64,000 bases of DNA from Bacteroides salyersiae WAL 10018 = DSM 18765 = JCM 12988 (GCF_000381365.1 NZ_KB905466.1:2485029-2549028), one strand, 5' to 3'; shown: positions 27,677 to 37,653, numbered from the stretch's first letter. The notes: generated by a model not told the origin, from the letters alone. Program-made: numbers and translations.

Positions 27677-27693
27677 TTTATAACTTTATAAAA

Positions 27694-29421
27694 ATGAGAC
27701 ATCGGGTTATCCTATTTATTTGTGTGTTGCAAACCCTGTTTGCATATGCTGTGGGTGCGGAGACTCACTTTATGCTCACCTTGAATGAGCAATGGAAATT
27801 CTCGACGGGCGATTCATCCGCATGGGCCACTACGGAATTCGACGATAACCAATGGGGCACTATCTCTTCCAGGCAATACTGGGAAGAACAGGGTTATGAC
27901 GGCTATGACGGTTATGGTTGGTACAGGCAGCATTTCATGATTTCCGAGGATTGGAAACCGATCGTAACGAATGCCGGAGGTTTATATATAAGATATGAAT
28001 TTGCCGATGACGTGGATGAGGTTTTTGTCAACGGGGTCTCTGTCGGTAGGATGGGAGAGTTTCCACCGGAATATAAAGTTATTTATGGCGGTATGCGTAA
28101 ATACAAGATCAGCCCGGGACTGTTGCGATTCGGTGAAGAGAATCTCATTGCCATCCGGGTGTACGACAACGGTGGTGCAGGAGGGTTGAAGACAGAAAAT
28201 ATACTCCTGCAATCCATAACTCCGATGGACGATCTGATGCTGGATATTCGTTGTGACGATAGCGACTGGGTATTCGAAAATACAGAGACAATCGATTTCC
28301 GTGTACGTCCGAAACAACCGCTTGCGGCGGGAGGGGAGTTTAATCTCGTTTGCAGCGTGACGACGGATACCTATCTCCCGGTAGACTCTTTTGTGTACCG
28401 GGTGAAAGGAGATTTTGAGCAACCCGTCTCTTTCGTTCCGCCGGCTCCGGGTTTTTACCGGATTACTTTGTATGGAGAACAACAAGGTGTAAAAAGCGAT
28501 TTTCTGAAATTTAATATGGGATATTGCCCGGAACAGATTATTTCTCCCGTCGATGTCGAACCCGATTTCGACCAGTTCTGGGAAACTACGCTGAAAGAGC
28601 TTTCCGAAGTTGTTCCCGATTACCGCATGACTTTACTGGAAGAGAAGTCACAAGGAGCCAAAAACATCTACCGGGTGGAAATGTATTCGTTAGGAAATGT
28701 CCGTATCGAAGGGTATTACGCCGTTCCCAAGCAAAAGGGCAAGTTTCCGTCTGTCATCTCTTTTCTGGGCTATGGTTCCGGGGGTGGTTTTCCTCGTCCG
28801 GATAATCTGCCCGGCTTTTGCGAGTTTATCCTTTCCACCAGAGGGCAAGGCATTCAGCTTCCTGTCAACACCTATGGCAAATGGATCGTACACGGGCTGG
28901 AAGATAAATCACAATACTATTATCGGGGGGCATTTATGGATTTGGTGCGTGGGATCGACTTCCTGTGTTCACGTCCGGAGGTGGACACGGAGAAGATTTT
29001 TGCCGAAGGCGGAAGTCAGGGCGGAGCTTTTACGCTGGCAGCCTGTGCACTGGATAGACGCATCTGTGCGGCAGCACCTTACATCCCTTTCCTGTCGGAT
29101 TTTGAGGATTATTTTAAGATCGCACCCTGGCCGCGTAGTGTGTTCGAAGAGTATCTGCGTAGCCATGAGGAGAGTAGTTGGGACGAAATATACCGGTTGC
29201 TTTCCTATTTCGACAGTAAGAATCTGGCACCGCGTATTACGTGTCCCATCATCATGGGCGTAGGGTTGCAAGATAATATTTGCCCTCCCCATATCAATTT
29301 TTCCGGCTACAATCAGGTGAAGTCTCCTAAGCGTTATTATATCTATTACGATAAAGAACATACGGTTGGGAAGAGTTGGTGGACAATCAGAAATAACTTT
29401 TTCCGTAGTTTTTGCAACTGA
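27694..29421 (+). CDS. CE7-type acetyl esterase with N-terminal sugar-binding-like jelly roll
   Basis: The 575-residue protein has a signal peptide (residues ~1-21). Next comes a GH2-like beta-sandwich (residues ~30-160; WGTISSRQYWEEQGYDGYDGYGWYRQHFMI and DEVFVNGVSVGRMG). A linker Ig-like region and an AXE1/CE7 alpha/beta-hydrolase domain (~275-570) follow. Catalytic features are RGQG (oxyanion), the nucleophile elbow EGGSQGGA, Asp in GLQDNICPP and His in KEHTVG. CE7 enzymes remove O-acetyl groups from sugars and oligosaccharides. In this PUL it would deacetylate side-chain or backbone sugars before the glycosidases act. Confidence 0.88.
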   Translation: MRHRVILFICVLQTLFAYAVGAETHFMLTLNEQWKFSTGDSSAWATTEFDDNQWGTISSRQYWEEQGYDGYDGYGWYRQHFMISEDWKPIVTNAGGLYIRYEFADDVDEVFVNGVSVGRMGEFPPEYKVIYGGMRKYKISPGLLRFGEENLIAIRVYDNGGAGGLKTENILLQSITPMDDLMLDIRCDDSDWVFENTETIDFRVRPKQPLAAGGEFNLVCSVTTDTYLPVDSFVYRVKGDFEQPVSFVPPAPGFYRITLYGEQQGVKSDFLKFNMGYCPEQIISPVDVEPDFDQFWETTLKELSEVVPDYRMTLLEEKSQGAKNIYRVEMYSLGNVRIEGYYAVPKQKGKFPSVISFLGYGSGGGFPRPDNLPGFCEFILSTRGQGIQLPVNTYGKWIVHGLEDKSQYYYRGAFMDLVRGIDFLCSRPEVDTEKIFAEGGSQGGAFTLAACALDRRICAAAPYIPFLSDFEDYFKIAPWPRSVFEEYLRSHEESSWDEIYRLLSYFDSKNLAPRITCPIIMGVGLQDNICPPHINFSGYNQVKSPKRYYIYYDKEHTVGKSWWTIRNNFFRSFCN

Positions 29422-29430
29422 ATCTAATTT

Positions 29431-29472
29431 ATGTATACCAAAATATTGTTCTTGTCATATTTTGGTATACAT
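29431..29472. terminator. Hairpin after the CE7 gene
   Basis: A 15-bp perfect stem (29431-29445 with 29458-29472) has a 12-nt loop and lies 9 nt after the CE7 stop. There is no T-run directly behind it, so it may stabilise the 3' end or attenuate rather than fully terminate. It excludes an ATG at 29431 as the start of the next gene. Confidence 0.55.
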
Positions 29473-29565
29473 AGATTATATTTTTGCATAAGCGGATTCT
29501 TTTTTGGGCTTATTTTGCTTCTGTCAAGAAAGCTAAATTGTTTAATTAAAGAATCTGTGAATACA

Positions 29566-32500
29566 ATGAAAAGTCACCCTTTACTCATCTTATTAATAAT
29601 TATTCCCACTTGTCTTTTCGCCGGAAATCCGGATAAGGTATCTCTGGTAGATATGTTCATGGGGGTAAAGAACAGCAGTAATTGTGTAATTGGCCCTCAG
29701 TTGCCGCATGGCTCTGTGAACCCGGCGCCGCAAACTCCCAACGGCGGTCACAACGGATACGATGAAAACGATGTGATTCGCGGATTCGGACAGCTGCATG
29801 TTTCCGGCATTGGGTGGGGACGCTACGGACAGGTGTTTATCTCTCCGCAGGTCGGTTTCAAACCCGGCGAGACGGAACACGACTCTCCTAAGTCCGATGA
29901 AGTGGCTACGCCCTATTATTATAAGGTAAATTTGGACCGCTATAAGATAAAAACCGAAATAACCCCCACTCACCACAGTGTGTACTACCGCTTCACCTAT
30001 CCGAAATCCGGTAACAAGAATATCCTTTTGGATATGAAACACAACATTCCGCAGCACATTGTCCCCATAGTGAAAGGTACTTTTCTGGGAGGGAATATCG
30101 AATACGACAAGGCATCGGGCTTGCTGACCGGTTGGGGCGAATACGCCGGAGGTTTCGGAAGCGCTGCTCCCTACAAAGTGTTTTTTGCCATGCGTCCGGA
30201 TGTGAAATTGAAGGAGGTGAAAGTCACCGATAAGGGGACGAAGGCTCTGTATGCCCGTTTGAGTTTGCCGGAAGAGGCTGAAACTGTCCATCTGGGCATC
30301 GGCGTTTCACTCAGAAGTGTGGAGAATGCATGTAAATATCTGGAACAGGAGATCGGTGCGCGTAGCTTCGACGAGGTGAAGCGTGTGGCGAAATCTGCTT
30401 GGGAGGATGTGTTTGCCACTATCGATGTAAAAGGGGGAACCCAAGAAGAGCAGCGTCTGTTCTATACAGCCATGTATCATAGTTTTGTGATGCCCCGCGA
30501 TCGTACGGGCGACAATCCCCGTTGGACGAGCGGACAACCTCATCTTGACGATCATTTCTGCGTGTGGGATACATGGCGCACCAAGTATCCTTTGATGATG
30601 CTTGTCAATGAGAGTTTCGTGGCAAAAACGGTGAATTCTTTTATAGACCGTTTCGCTCACGACGGAGAGTGTACTCCGACCTTTACCAGCTCTCTGGAAT
30701 GGGAGATGAAACAGGGCGGAGATGACGTGGACAATATCATAGCCGATGCTTTCGTGAAAAACCTGAAAGGATTCGACCGCCAGAAGGCGTATGAACTGGT
30801 GAAATGGAATGCGTTTCATGCCCGTGACAGCCTTTACCTGAAAAAGGGATGGATTCCTGAAACGGGAGCAAGGATGAGTTGCAGCTACACTATGGAGTAT
30901 GCCTACAATGACGATTGCGGTGCACGTATTGCAAGGATAATGAAGGATGATGAGACGGCGGACTATCTGGAAAACCGTTCCCAACAGTGGGTGAATTTGT
31001 TTAATCCGAATCTGGAAAGTCATGGTTTCAATGGCTTTGTCGGTCCGCGCAAAGAGAACGGCGAATGGATCGGTATCGATCCGGCGTTGCGCTACGGTCC
31101 GTGGGTGGAATATTTCTACGAAGGTAATTCTTGGGTGTACACATTGTTCGCTCCTCATCAGTTCAGTCGTCTGATCCGTCTTTGCGGAGGGAAAGAGGCG
31201 ATGGCAGACAGGCTTACTTATGGATTCGAAAAAGAGTTGATCGAACTGGACAATGAACCGGGATTCCTGTCTCCCTTTATCTTCAGCCACTGCGACCGTC
31301 CCGGTCAAACCGCCAAATATGTAGATTTTATCCGGAAAAACCACTTCTCCCGGGCTACCGGTTATCCGGAGAATGAAGATAGCGGAGCAATGGGGGCATG
31401 GTACATCTTTACATCGATCGGTTTCTTTCCCAATGCCGGACAGGATTTCTACTATTTGCTTCCTCCGGCTTTTTCGGAGGTGACGCTGACAATGGAGAAT
31501 GGCAAGAAAATAGATATTAAAACCGTTAAGTCGACTCCCGAAGTCAATTATATAGAGTCTGTCAGTCTGAACGGAAAACTGCTGGACCGGACATGGATAC
31601 GCCATGCCGAGATTGCGGAAGGCGCTACGATTGTCTATCACTTGACGGATAAACCGGGACAGTGGAGCATCTCTCCTTTTGAAGCAAGCAGAAGAGAGCC
31701 GCAACCGTTCGGGGTGAATCTGGCAGGGGCGGAGTTCTTCCACAAAAAGATGGAGGGAGTGGGGCGCTTTAATAAAGATTATCACTACCCGACTACGGAC
31801 GAGCTGGACTACTGGAAGTCCAAAGGACTCACTTTGATTCGATTACCTTTCAAATGGGAACGCATACAGCGTAAGTTATACGGAGAATTGAACCGGGAAG
31901 AGATGGATTATATCAAATTCTTATTGGCCGAAGCAGATAAGCGCGACATGCAGATATTGATCGATATGCACAATTACGGCCGGCGTAAGGACGATGGTAA
32001 GGACCGCATCATAGGCGACAGCCTTTCGATCGATCATTTTGCATCGGCTTGGGGATCGATCTCCAGAGAATTGAAAGACTGCAAAGGCCTGTACGGTTAC
32101 GGCCTGATCAACGAACCGCATGATATGCTGGCTTCTACTCCGTGGGTAGGGATTGCACAGGCAGCCATCGACTCCATTCGCAAAAATGATGCGAAGAATG
32201 CCATTGTGGTGGGTGGTAATCATTGGAGTTCTGCCGAACGCTGGAAACTGGTCAGTGATGATTTGAAGAACTTGCGCGACCCGTCACGCAATCTGATATT
32301 CGAAGCGCATTGCTACTTTGATGAAGACGGATCGGGCATTTACCGCCGTTCGTATGAGGAAGAAAAAGCACATCCGTACATTGGCGTGGAGCGTATGCGG
32401 CCTTTTGTGGAGTGGCTGAAAGAGAATGATTTTCGCGGGCTTGTCGGTGAATACGGAGTTCCGGCAGACGATGAGCGCTGGCTGGAATGTCTGGACAATT

Positions 32501-32655
32501 TCCTGGCTTATCTTAGTGCGGAAGGCGTGAACGGTACCTATTGGGCGGCCGGTGCCAGATGGAACAGGTATATTCTTTCCGTTCATCCGGAGAACGATTA
32601 CCGGAAAGACAAACCGCAGATGAAAGTATTGATGAAATATTTGAGAACTCAATAA
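29566..32655 (+). CDS. Bifunctional GH92 alpha-mannosidase - GH5 endoglucanase fusion
   Basis: I start at the ATG at 29566, which gives a good signal peptide (MKSHPLLILLIIIPTCLFAG) and 1029 residues. GH92 covers about residues 22-695: PHGSVNPAPQTPNGGHNGYD, CVWDTWRTKYPLMML, GDDVDNIIADAFVKN and ENEDSGAMGAWYIFTSIGFFP. GH92 enzymes are calcium-dependent exo-alpha-mannosidases. GH5 covers ~712-1029: FGVNLAGAEF, DMHNYGR, the acid/base Glu850 in LINEPHD and the nucleophile Glu962 in VGEYGVP. The HNYGR motif resembles GH5_5-type endo-beta-1,4-glucanases. The two domains together suggest stripping an alpha-mannose branch and cutting the exposed beta-glucan. It lies 26 nt upstream of a second GH5. Confidence 0.92.
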   Translation: MKSHPLLILLIIIPTCLFAGNPDKVSLVDMFMGVKNSSNCVIGPQLPHGSVNPAPQTPNGGHNGYDENDVIRGFGQLHVSGIGWGRYGQVFISPQVGFKPGETEHDSPKSDEVATPYYYKVNLDRYKIKTEITPTHHSVYYRFTYPKSGNKNILLDMKHNIPQHIVPIVKGTFLGGNIEYDKASGLLTGWGEYAGGFGSAAPYKVFFAMRPDVKLKEVKVTDKGTKALYARLSLPEEAETVHLGIGVSLRSVENACKYLEQEIGARSFDEVKRVAKSAWEDVFATIDVKGGTQEEQRLFYTAMYHSFVMPRDRTGDNPRWTSGQPHLDDHFCVWDTWRTKYPLMMLVNESFVAKTVNSFIDRFAHDGECTPTFTSSLEWEMKQGGDDVDNIIADAFVKNLKGFDRQKAYELVKWNAFHARDSLYLKKGWIPETGARMSCSYTMEYAYNDDCGARIARIMKDDETADYLENRSQQWVNLFNPNLESHGFNGFVGPRKENGEWIGIDPALRYGPWVEYFYEGNSWVYTLFAPHQFSRLIRLCGGKEAMADRLTYGFEKELIELDNEPGFLSPFIFSHCDRPGQTAKYVDFIRKNHFSRATGYPENEDSGAMGAWYIFTSIGFFPNAGQDFYYLLPPAFSEVTLTMENGKKIDIKTVKSTPEVNYIESVSLNGKLLDRTWIRHAEIAEGATIVYHLTDKPGQWSISPFEASRREPQPFGVNLAGAEFFHKKMEGVGRFNKDYHYPTTDELDYWKSKGLTLIRLPFKWERIQRKLYGELNREEMDYIKFLLAEADKRDMQILIDMHNYGRRKDDGKDRIIGDSLSIDHFASAWGSISRELKDCKGLYGYGLINEPHDMLASTPWVGIAQAAIDSIRKNDAKNAIVVGGNHWSSAERWKLVSDDLKNLRDPSRNLIFEAHCYFDEDGSGIYRRSYEEEKAHPYIGVERMRPFVEWLKENDFRGLVGEYGVPADDERWLECLDNFLAYLSAEGVNGTYWAAGARWNRYILSVHPENDYRKDKPQMKVLMKYLRTQ

Positions 32656-32681
32656 TAGATTGTAAACTAAAATTAAGTATT

Positions 32682-35600
32682 ATGGAGAAAAAAACAAAAA
32701 GGATTGCATTTGTCCTGGCAACCATGCTATGTGGATGGCAAATGATGCTGGCCCAACCGGTTAGCCCGGCACCGACGCCAACACGGGCGGCGAATGATGT
32801 GAAGGCAATGTTCAGTGACGCTTATCCGGAGAAGTTCGGAAAGTTCCAGATAGACTATGATGACTGGAATAGCGATAAATTTTTGACTACCAAAACGATT
32901 GTTACTCCTTTCGGAGCTGCGGACGAGGTGCTTAAAATAGAAGGTCTGTCCACCGGTTCTTTGCAGCACAATGCCCAGATAGCCTTGGGTACATGTAATT
33001 TGAGCGATATGGAGTATCTTCATATGGATGTATATTCTCCTTCCGAAAACGGAATAGGCGAGTTTAGCTTTTATCTGGTAAGCGGTTGGAGCAAGACAGT
33101 ATCTTGCAATGTGTGGTACAACTTTGATACGAAGCAGGAGTACGACCAGTGGATTTCGATAGACATACCGATGAGCACATTTAAAAACGGAGGATTGAAC
33201 CTGGCCGAAATCAATGTGTTACGAATTGCAAGAGGAAAACAGGGAGCACCCGGCACAATTGTCTATGTGGACAATGTTTATGCATACGGTAAAGCGGTTG
33301 AACCGGAGTCGGATGTGAAGATTGTGGCCAATGGCAATGCCAACCTGACTACGGATGTTCCTTTGATCTCCGCTCCGACACCGAAGGTAGCTGCCGCCAA
33401 TGTATTCAACTTCTTCAGCGATCACTATGGCGACGGTAAGTTCGATTATGCACAAAGCGATTATGGCGATCAGAAAACAGTGAAATCCCTCATTACCATT
33501 AATGATACGGAGGATCAGGTATTCAAGATCGATAACATCGTGAATGGAAGTAAGGCGAATGTTTCCATCGGCTCACCGAATCTTTCGGGAGTGGACATGC
33601 TGCATCTGGATATATTTTCTCCGGGCAATGATCAGGGAATCGGTGAATTTGATTTTGCCCTGACGGATTTTGGAGGAAACGGTAATGATGCCGGTATCTG
33701 GCTGAATATTACGGACAAAGGATGGCATGGACAATGGATCTCCATCGATATACCTCTCAGCAAGTGGACGGGAGCTGCCAATATGATCAGATTCCGCCGT
33801 GGTGGTAAAGGCTCGACCGGTAAGCTGTTGTATGTAGACAACGTTTATGCTTACAAGAGTGAATCGGACGATCCGAAACCGGTTCCCGATCCTACTACTG
33901 TTCCTGTTCTTACCAAAGATAAGTCCGATGTTATTTCTATTTTCTGCGAACAGTACGAAGAGCCGGGATACCAAGATGAATTTGGCATAGTAAGTGCCGG
34001 AAACTGGGGGCAAAATGCGAAGCAGAAAGATGAATTTGTAGAAATTGTAGCAGGTAACCAAACATTAAAACTTACGTCGTGGGATCTCTTCCCGTTCAAA
34101 GTGCATAAGAACAGTGACGTGATGGATTTATCCCAAATGGACTATTTGCACTTAAGCATATATCAGAATGGCGCTTTGGATGAAAACAACAAACCGGTTA
34201 GCGTTTGTATCTGGATCAACGACAAGGATAATAAGGTGGCACAAGCTCCTTTGTTGGAAGTGAAGCAAGGCGAATGGACTTCCGTCAGTTTCGGGATGGA
34301 TTATTTCAAAAACAAGATCGATTTGAGCCGTGTATATGTGATCCGTTTGAAAGTGGGCGGTTATCCTACCCAGGATATTTACGTAGATAATATTTTTGGT
34401 TATAAGGGCGATCCTATCCGTCCGGGTCAAGTAACCGAGCCATATGTGGACGAGTGCGATCAGAAGATTCAGGATTCCACACCGGGCACTCTGCCGCCGA
34501 TGGAACAGGCCTATCTGGGAGTGAATTTAGCTTCTGCTTCCGGTGGAAGTAATCCGGGCACATTCGGACACGATTACTTGTATCCTAAGTTTGAGGATTT
34601 GTATTATTTCAAGGCGAAAGGCATACGTTTGCTCCGTATCCCGTTCCGTGCTCCGCGTTTGCAACACGAAGTTGGAGGAGAACTGGATTATGATGCCGGT
34701 AATACGTCGGATATCAAGGCGTTGGCCGCTGTTGTGAAAGAAGCGGAAAGATTAGGTATGTGGGTTATGCTGGATATGCACGACTACTGCGAACGGAATA
34801 TTGACGGTGTATTGTATGAATATGGAGTTGCCGGACGCAAGGTATGGGACTCTGCCAAAAACACCTGGGGAGATTGGGAAGCAATGGATGAAGTGGTGTT
34901 GACCAAAGAGCATTTTGCCGACCTGTGGAAGAAGATTGCTACTGAATTTAAAGATTATACGAATATCTGGGGATACGACCTGATGAACGAGCCCAAAGGC
35001 ATTAACATCAATACGCTGTTTGATAATTATCAGGCTGCCATTCATGCGATTCGTGAGGTGGATACAAAAGCACAAATAGTAATCGAAGGTAAGAATTATG
35101 CCAATGCTGCCGGTTGGGAAGGTTCAAGCGACATACTGAAAGATCTGGTCGATCCGGTCAATAAGATCGTTTATCAGGCACATACCTACTTTGACAAGAA
35201 CAATACGGGTACCTATAAAAATTCTTACGATCAGGAGATTGGCGGAAATGTAGAGGTCTATAAACAACGTATCGATCCTTTTATTGCCTGGTTAGAAAAG
35301 AACAACAAAAAAGGTATGTTGGGTGAATACGGAGTTCCTTATAATGGACATGCGCAAGGTGACGAGAGATATATGGACTTGATCGATGATGTATTTGCTT
35401 ATCTGAAAGAGAAACAGCTTACCTCTACTTATTGGTGCGGTGGATCGATGTACGATGCTTATACGCTGACTGTACAACCTGCCAAGGATTATTGTACAGA
35501 GAAATCTACCATGAAGGTTATGGAGAAATATATCAAGGATTTTGATACCAGTATTCCTTCTTCCCTGGTGGAAACCAATGCTGACGGCAATGCCATCGTG

Positions 35601-35819
35601 CTCTATCCCAATCCGGTGAAAGATAACTTGAAGATTACTTCTGAAAGCGGAATCGAACAGGTGATTGTCTTCAATATGATAGGCCAGAAAGTAAGCGAGC
35701 GAAATGAAAAGGGCACTAACATCGAATTGAACCTCGAAGCATTGGGCAAGGGTACTTACTTAGTAACTGTCCGCTTGGAAGACGGTAATGTGGTGAACCG
35801 TAAGATTGTGAAAATGTAA
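32682..35819 (+). CDS. Modular GH5 endo-glycanase with three N-terminal jelly-roll domains and a sorting-type tail
   Basis: The ATG at 32682 gives MEKKTKRIAFVLATMLCGWQMMLAQP, a signal peptide, and 1045 residues. Three related beta-sandwich domains follow, at residues ~36-202, ~238-391 and ~413-576. Each opens with V-x-x-FSDAY-like sequence, has a DYLHxDVYSP-type strand and ends VDNVYAYG. GH5 spans ~612-946: YLGVNLAS, MLDMHDYCERN, acid/base Glu770 in LMNEPKG and nucleophile Glu882 in LGEYGVP. The last 80 residues (IVLYPNPVKDNLKI...GTYLVTVRLEDGNVVNRKIVKM) are a T9SS type-A-like domain. It is probably the surface or secreted backbone-cutting enzyme, with the sandwiches as glycan-binding modules. 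Confidence 0.92.
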   Translation: MEKKTKRIAFVLATMLCGWQMMLAQPVSPAPTPTRAANDVKAMFSDAYPEKFGKFQIDYDDWNSDKFLTTKTIVTPFGAADEVLKIEGLSTGSLQHNAQIALGTCNLSDMEYLHMDVYSPSENGIGEFSFYLVSGWSKTVSCNVWYNFDTKQEYDQWISIDIPMSTFKNGGLNLAEINVLRIARGKQGAPGTIVYVDNVYAYGKAVEPESDVKIVANGNANLTTDVPLISAPTPKVAAANVFNFFSDHYGDGKFDYAQSDYGDQKTVKSLITINDTEDQVFKIDNIVNGSKANVSIGSPNLSGVDMLHLDIFSPGNDQGIGEFDFALTDFGGNGNDAGIWLNITDKGWHGQWISIDIPLSKWTGAANMIRFRRGGKGSTGKLLYVDNVYAYKSESDDPKPVPDPTTVPVLTKDKSDVISIFCEQYEEPGYQDEFGIVSAGNWGQNAKQKDEFVEIVAGNQTLKLTSWDLFPFKVHKNSDVMDLSQMDYLHLSIYQNGALDENNKPVSVCIWINDKDNKVAQAPLLEVKQGEWTSVSFGMDYFKNKIDLSRVYVIRLKVGGYPTQDIYVDNIFGYKGDPIRPGQVTEPYVDECDQKIQDSTPGTLPPMEQAYLGVNLASASGGSNPGTFGHDYLYPKFEDLYYFKAKGIRLLRIPFRAPRLQHEVGGELDYDAGNTSDIKALAAVVKEAERLGMWVMLDMHDYCERNIDGVLYEYGVAGRKVWDSAKNTWGDWEAMDEVVLTKEHFADLWKKIATEFKDYTNIWGYDLMNEPKGININTLFDNYQAAIHAIREVDTKAQIVIEGKNYANAAGWEGSSDILKDLVDPVNKIVYQAHTYFDKNNTGTYKNSYDQEIGGNVEVYKQRIDPFIAWLEKNNKKGMLGEYGVPYNGHAQGDERYMDLIDDVFAYLKEKQLTSTYWCGGSMYDAYTLTVQPAKDYCTEKSTMKVMEKYIKDFDTSIPSSLVETNADGNAIVLYPNPVKDNLKITSESGIEQVIVFNMIGQKVSERNEKGTNIELNLEALGKGTYLVTVRLEDGNVVNRKIVKM

Positions 35820-35880
35820 TTGATGATGAAATGAAATACAGCCGGGCAACGGCTGTATTTCCATACTTGACAGATAGACA

Positions 35881-35925
35881 AAAGAGACGCAGCATCTTAT
35901 TGAAAAGGTGCTGCGTCTCTTTTTT
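35881..35925 (+). terminator. Terminator after the modular GH5
   Basis: A 14-bp stem (35881-35894 with 35909-35922) is followed by a T-run. A weaker 10-bp hairpin precedes it at 35834-35860. Confidence 0.85.
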
Positions 35926-35961
35926 AATGAAAGATTGATAGAGATAGGAACGACTTATTAT

Positions 35962-36046
35962 TTTTTCGACAGAAGAACAAAAGAACATATTTCCTGCATA
36001 GCCTTTATAGGCGGTTTATTTGTTCTTTTGTTCTTCTGTCGAAAAA
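35962..36046. repeat. Perfect 26-bp inverted repeat between convergent genes
   Basis: Arms 35962-35987 and 36021-36046 are perfect complements with a 33-nt loop. The outer ends are T-runs and A-runs. It lies 38 nt downstream of the 36085 gene, read on the minus strand, and probably terminates it. Confidence 0.8.
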
Positions 36047-36084
36047 TAGATTCGTGACTTGTTTTGAGTTGAAGTTGAACCGTT

Positions 36085-37653
36085 TTATCGATGATATTGA
36101 ATAAAGGCAGCCAGTGGAATCCCCATCGTAGGATAATTTTTGTAGGGATGAGGCTGATAGATCTGCATGCCCTCTTCGTCATAGTAATAGCCGTCTTCGT
36201 TGTCTATCGTGATACCGATGTCTACCAGATAATACCCTTCGGATTCCTTTTTATCGAAATTGTCGATCAGGTATTTCCGGAAACGCCACATGGCAAAGTT
36301 TTGCATGACGGTGAAGTTCCCGTCTTTGTTGTCCATCGTACCGCAGGTGCTGCAAGGGATCAGTATCACAAACTTGCCGTTGGGCACCGCTTTCAGATAC
36401 GACTCTTTCACTATTCTCAGTTGTTTGTCGAAAGTGGAGAAGTCGGCGTTGATGTTGTTTCTGAAATCGTTCAGACCGAGCATTTCCGCTAAGAACTGGG
36501 GAGGGGTAATGTTCCACATGGCAAGGTATTTGCCATAGTCGAAATTCCATGTGAAATCATCTTTCTGGACATTGACCCATTGGTTGCCATCGTACATGAC
36601 GAATGATCTTTTAGCGTTGTCATATAGTATGTCCCCTTTTGCGGGCGACTTAAGATACCCGTCTTCGTTGAACTTATACAGGCAACTTCCATATTTACCG
36701 TTGGTGGCTTCCAGGTTGGGTCTTTCTCCTTTCTCTACAAGGAAACAGAGTTGCCAGAATTCGGTCGATCCCCAATAACGGAAATCCCCGTCCGGATGCA
36801 TGAAACCGTGATAGCGGTTGTTTCCCGTGAATACCTCAAAGTACCAGCTCATGCAGGCGCCGTTGCGTCCTTCGTCGTATTGCCCGGTTGTGTACTGCGG
36901 ATCGTCTTCCGTTTCAACCTTTACGTCTCTTAATCCTACGAGCTTGAGGTTCGGTACATATCCTTTTCGCAATAACGCATCTTTGTAAAAGGCACCTTGT
37001 GTATAGCTGTCGCCGATGATTTGTGCCACGACTTCGGAATTACCGGTACCTTTTATTCCCAGTCTGATTCTGGAAGAGTGAGTCGCCACTCTGGTGAAGT
37101 TTTTGAGTTCGTATAAGTTGGCAATGATTTTCTTGTCATTTTCCGGTTTGTCTACCGATACTACCCGTTCCAACCGGCGTGAGTAGAAATCTCCATTGAA
37201 TAGGACACTATAATCGAACGGATACCATCTTTTTATGAACGGTTCTACAAAAATGTCATTTCTGGTATCCGACAGCATGTACAGATAACTGGGCAGGCAT
37301 ATTTCATTTACGTCGGACTTATTGACGGCCAGCGTGATCTGTGTACCGTCACTGAAACTGAAAGTCATTTGATCGCCATTGGCCGAGATATTTGTAATTT
37401 GGCTTCCGTCGGTGCCGTCGATTCCGTTTTGCAGCACAACGGTGCTCCCATCGGAGAGGGTGATTGTGTAACCATCGTCCGTAGTGGCTACATGGGTGAT
37501 GTAGATATTGTTTTGAGATGCTTCGAGCAGCTGTTTCTGGACGTTTAGCTCGTTGCGCAATTTTTCTACTTCCTCTTTCCAGTCGTCGTTCTGACACGAA
37601 GGCAGGAGGAGGGTACAACATAAAAGAATGGTGGTGGTGATGAGGTTTTTCAT
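36085..37653 (-). CDS. SGNH-hydrolase-like lipoprotein, predicted deacetylase
   Basis: The 522-residue protein has a lipoprotein signal (LLCCTLLLPSCQND). It then has a short coiled coil (EEVEKLRNELNVQKQLLEAS) and a DUF4988-like region with DGYTITLSDGSTVVLQNGIDG repeats. The C-terminal half shows SGNH blocks: GDSYTQG with Ser216 as a candidate nucleophile, GLND (block III) and QPHPYKN with His502. The usual Asp three residues before the His is absent (a Tyr is there), so a Ser-His dyad or another acid would be needed. SGNH enzymes often remove acetyl groups from polysaccharides. It is convergent with the GH5 and downstream of the minus-strand jelly-roll gene. Confidence 0.65.
   Translation of the reverse strand: MKNLITTTILLCCTLLLPSCQNDDWKEEVEKLRNELNVQKQLLEASQNNIYITHVATTDDGYTITLSDGSTVVLQNGIDGTDGSQITNISANGDQMTFSFSDGTQITLAVNKSDVNEICLPSYLYMLSDTRNDIFVEPFIKRWYPFDYSVLFNGDFYSRRLERVVSVDKPENDKKIIANLYELKNFTRVATHSSRIRLGIKGTGNSEVVAQIIGDSYTQGAFYKDALLRKGYVPNLKLVGLRDVKVETEDDPQYTTGQYDEGRNGACMSWYFEVFTGNNRYHGFMHPDGDFRYWGSTEFWQLCFLVEKGERPNLEATNGKYGSCLYKFNEDGYLKSPAKGDILYDNAKRSFVMYDGNQWVNVQKDDFTWNFDYGKYLAMWNITPPQFLAEMLGLNDFRNNINADFSTFDKQLRIVKESYLKAVPNGKFVILIPCSTCGTMDNKDGNFTVMQNFAMWRFRKYLIDNFDKKESEGYYLVDIGITIDNEDGYYYDEEGMQIYQPHPYKNYPTMGIPLAAFIQYHR

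Noticed and set aside
29431..29565. Start of the GH92-GH5 gene at the ATG at 29431
   Set aside because: This ATG lies in a 15-bp hairpin arm and the extension is hydrophobic run-in; the ATG at 29566 starts a proper signal peptide.
30307..31785. Long open frame (492 codons) on the minus strand inside the GH92 domain
   Set aside because: It overlaps clear GH92 catalytic motifs on the plus strand and has no promoter, ribosome site or domain of its own.
32541..32681. Overlap of the modular GH5 gene with the end of the GH92-GH5 gene
   Set aside because: An upstream ATG at 32541 would overlap the previous gene by 115 nt and bury the signal peptide; the ATG at 32682 fits operon spacing and secretion.
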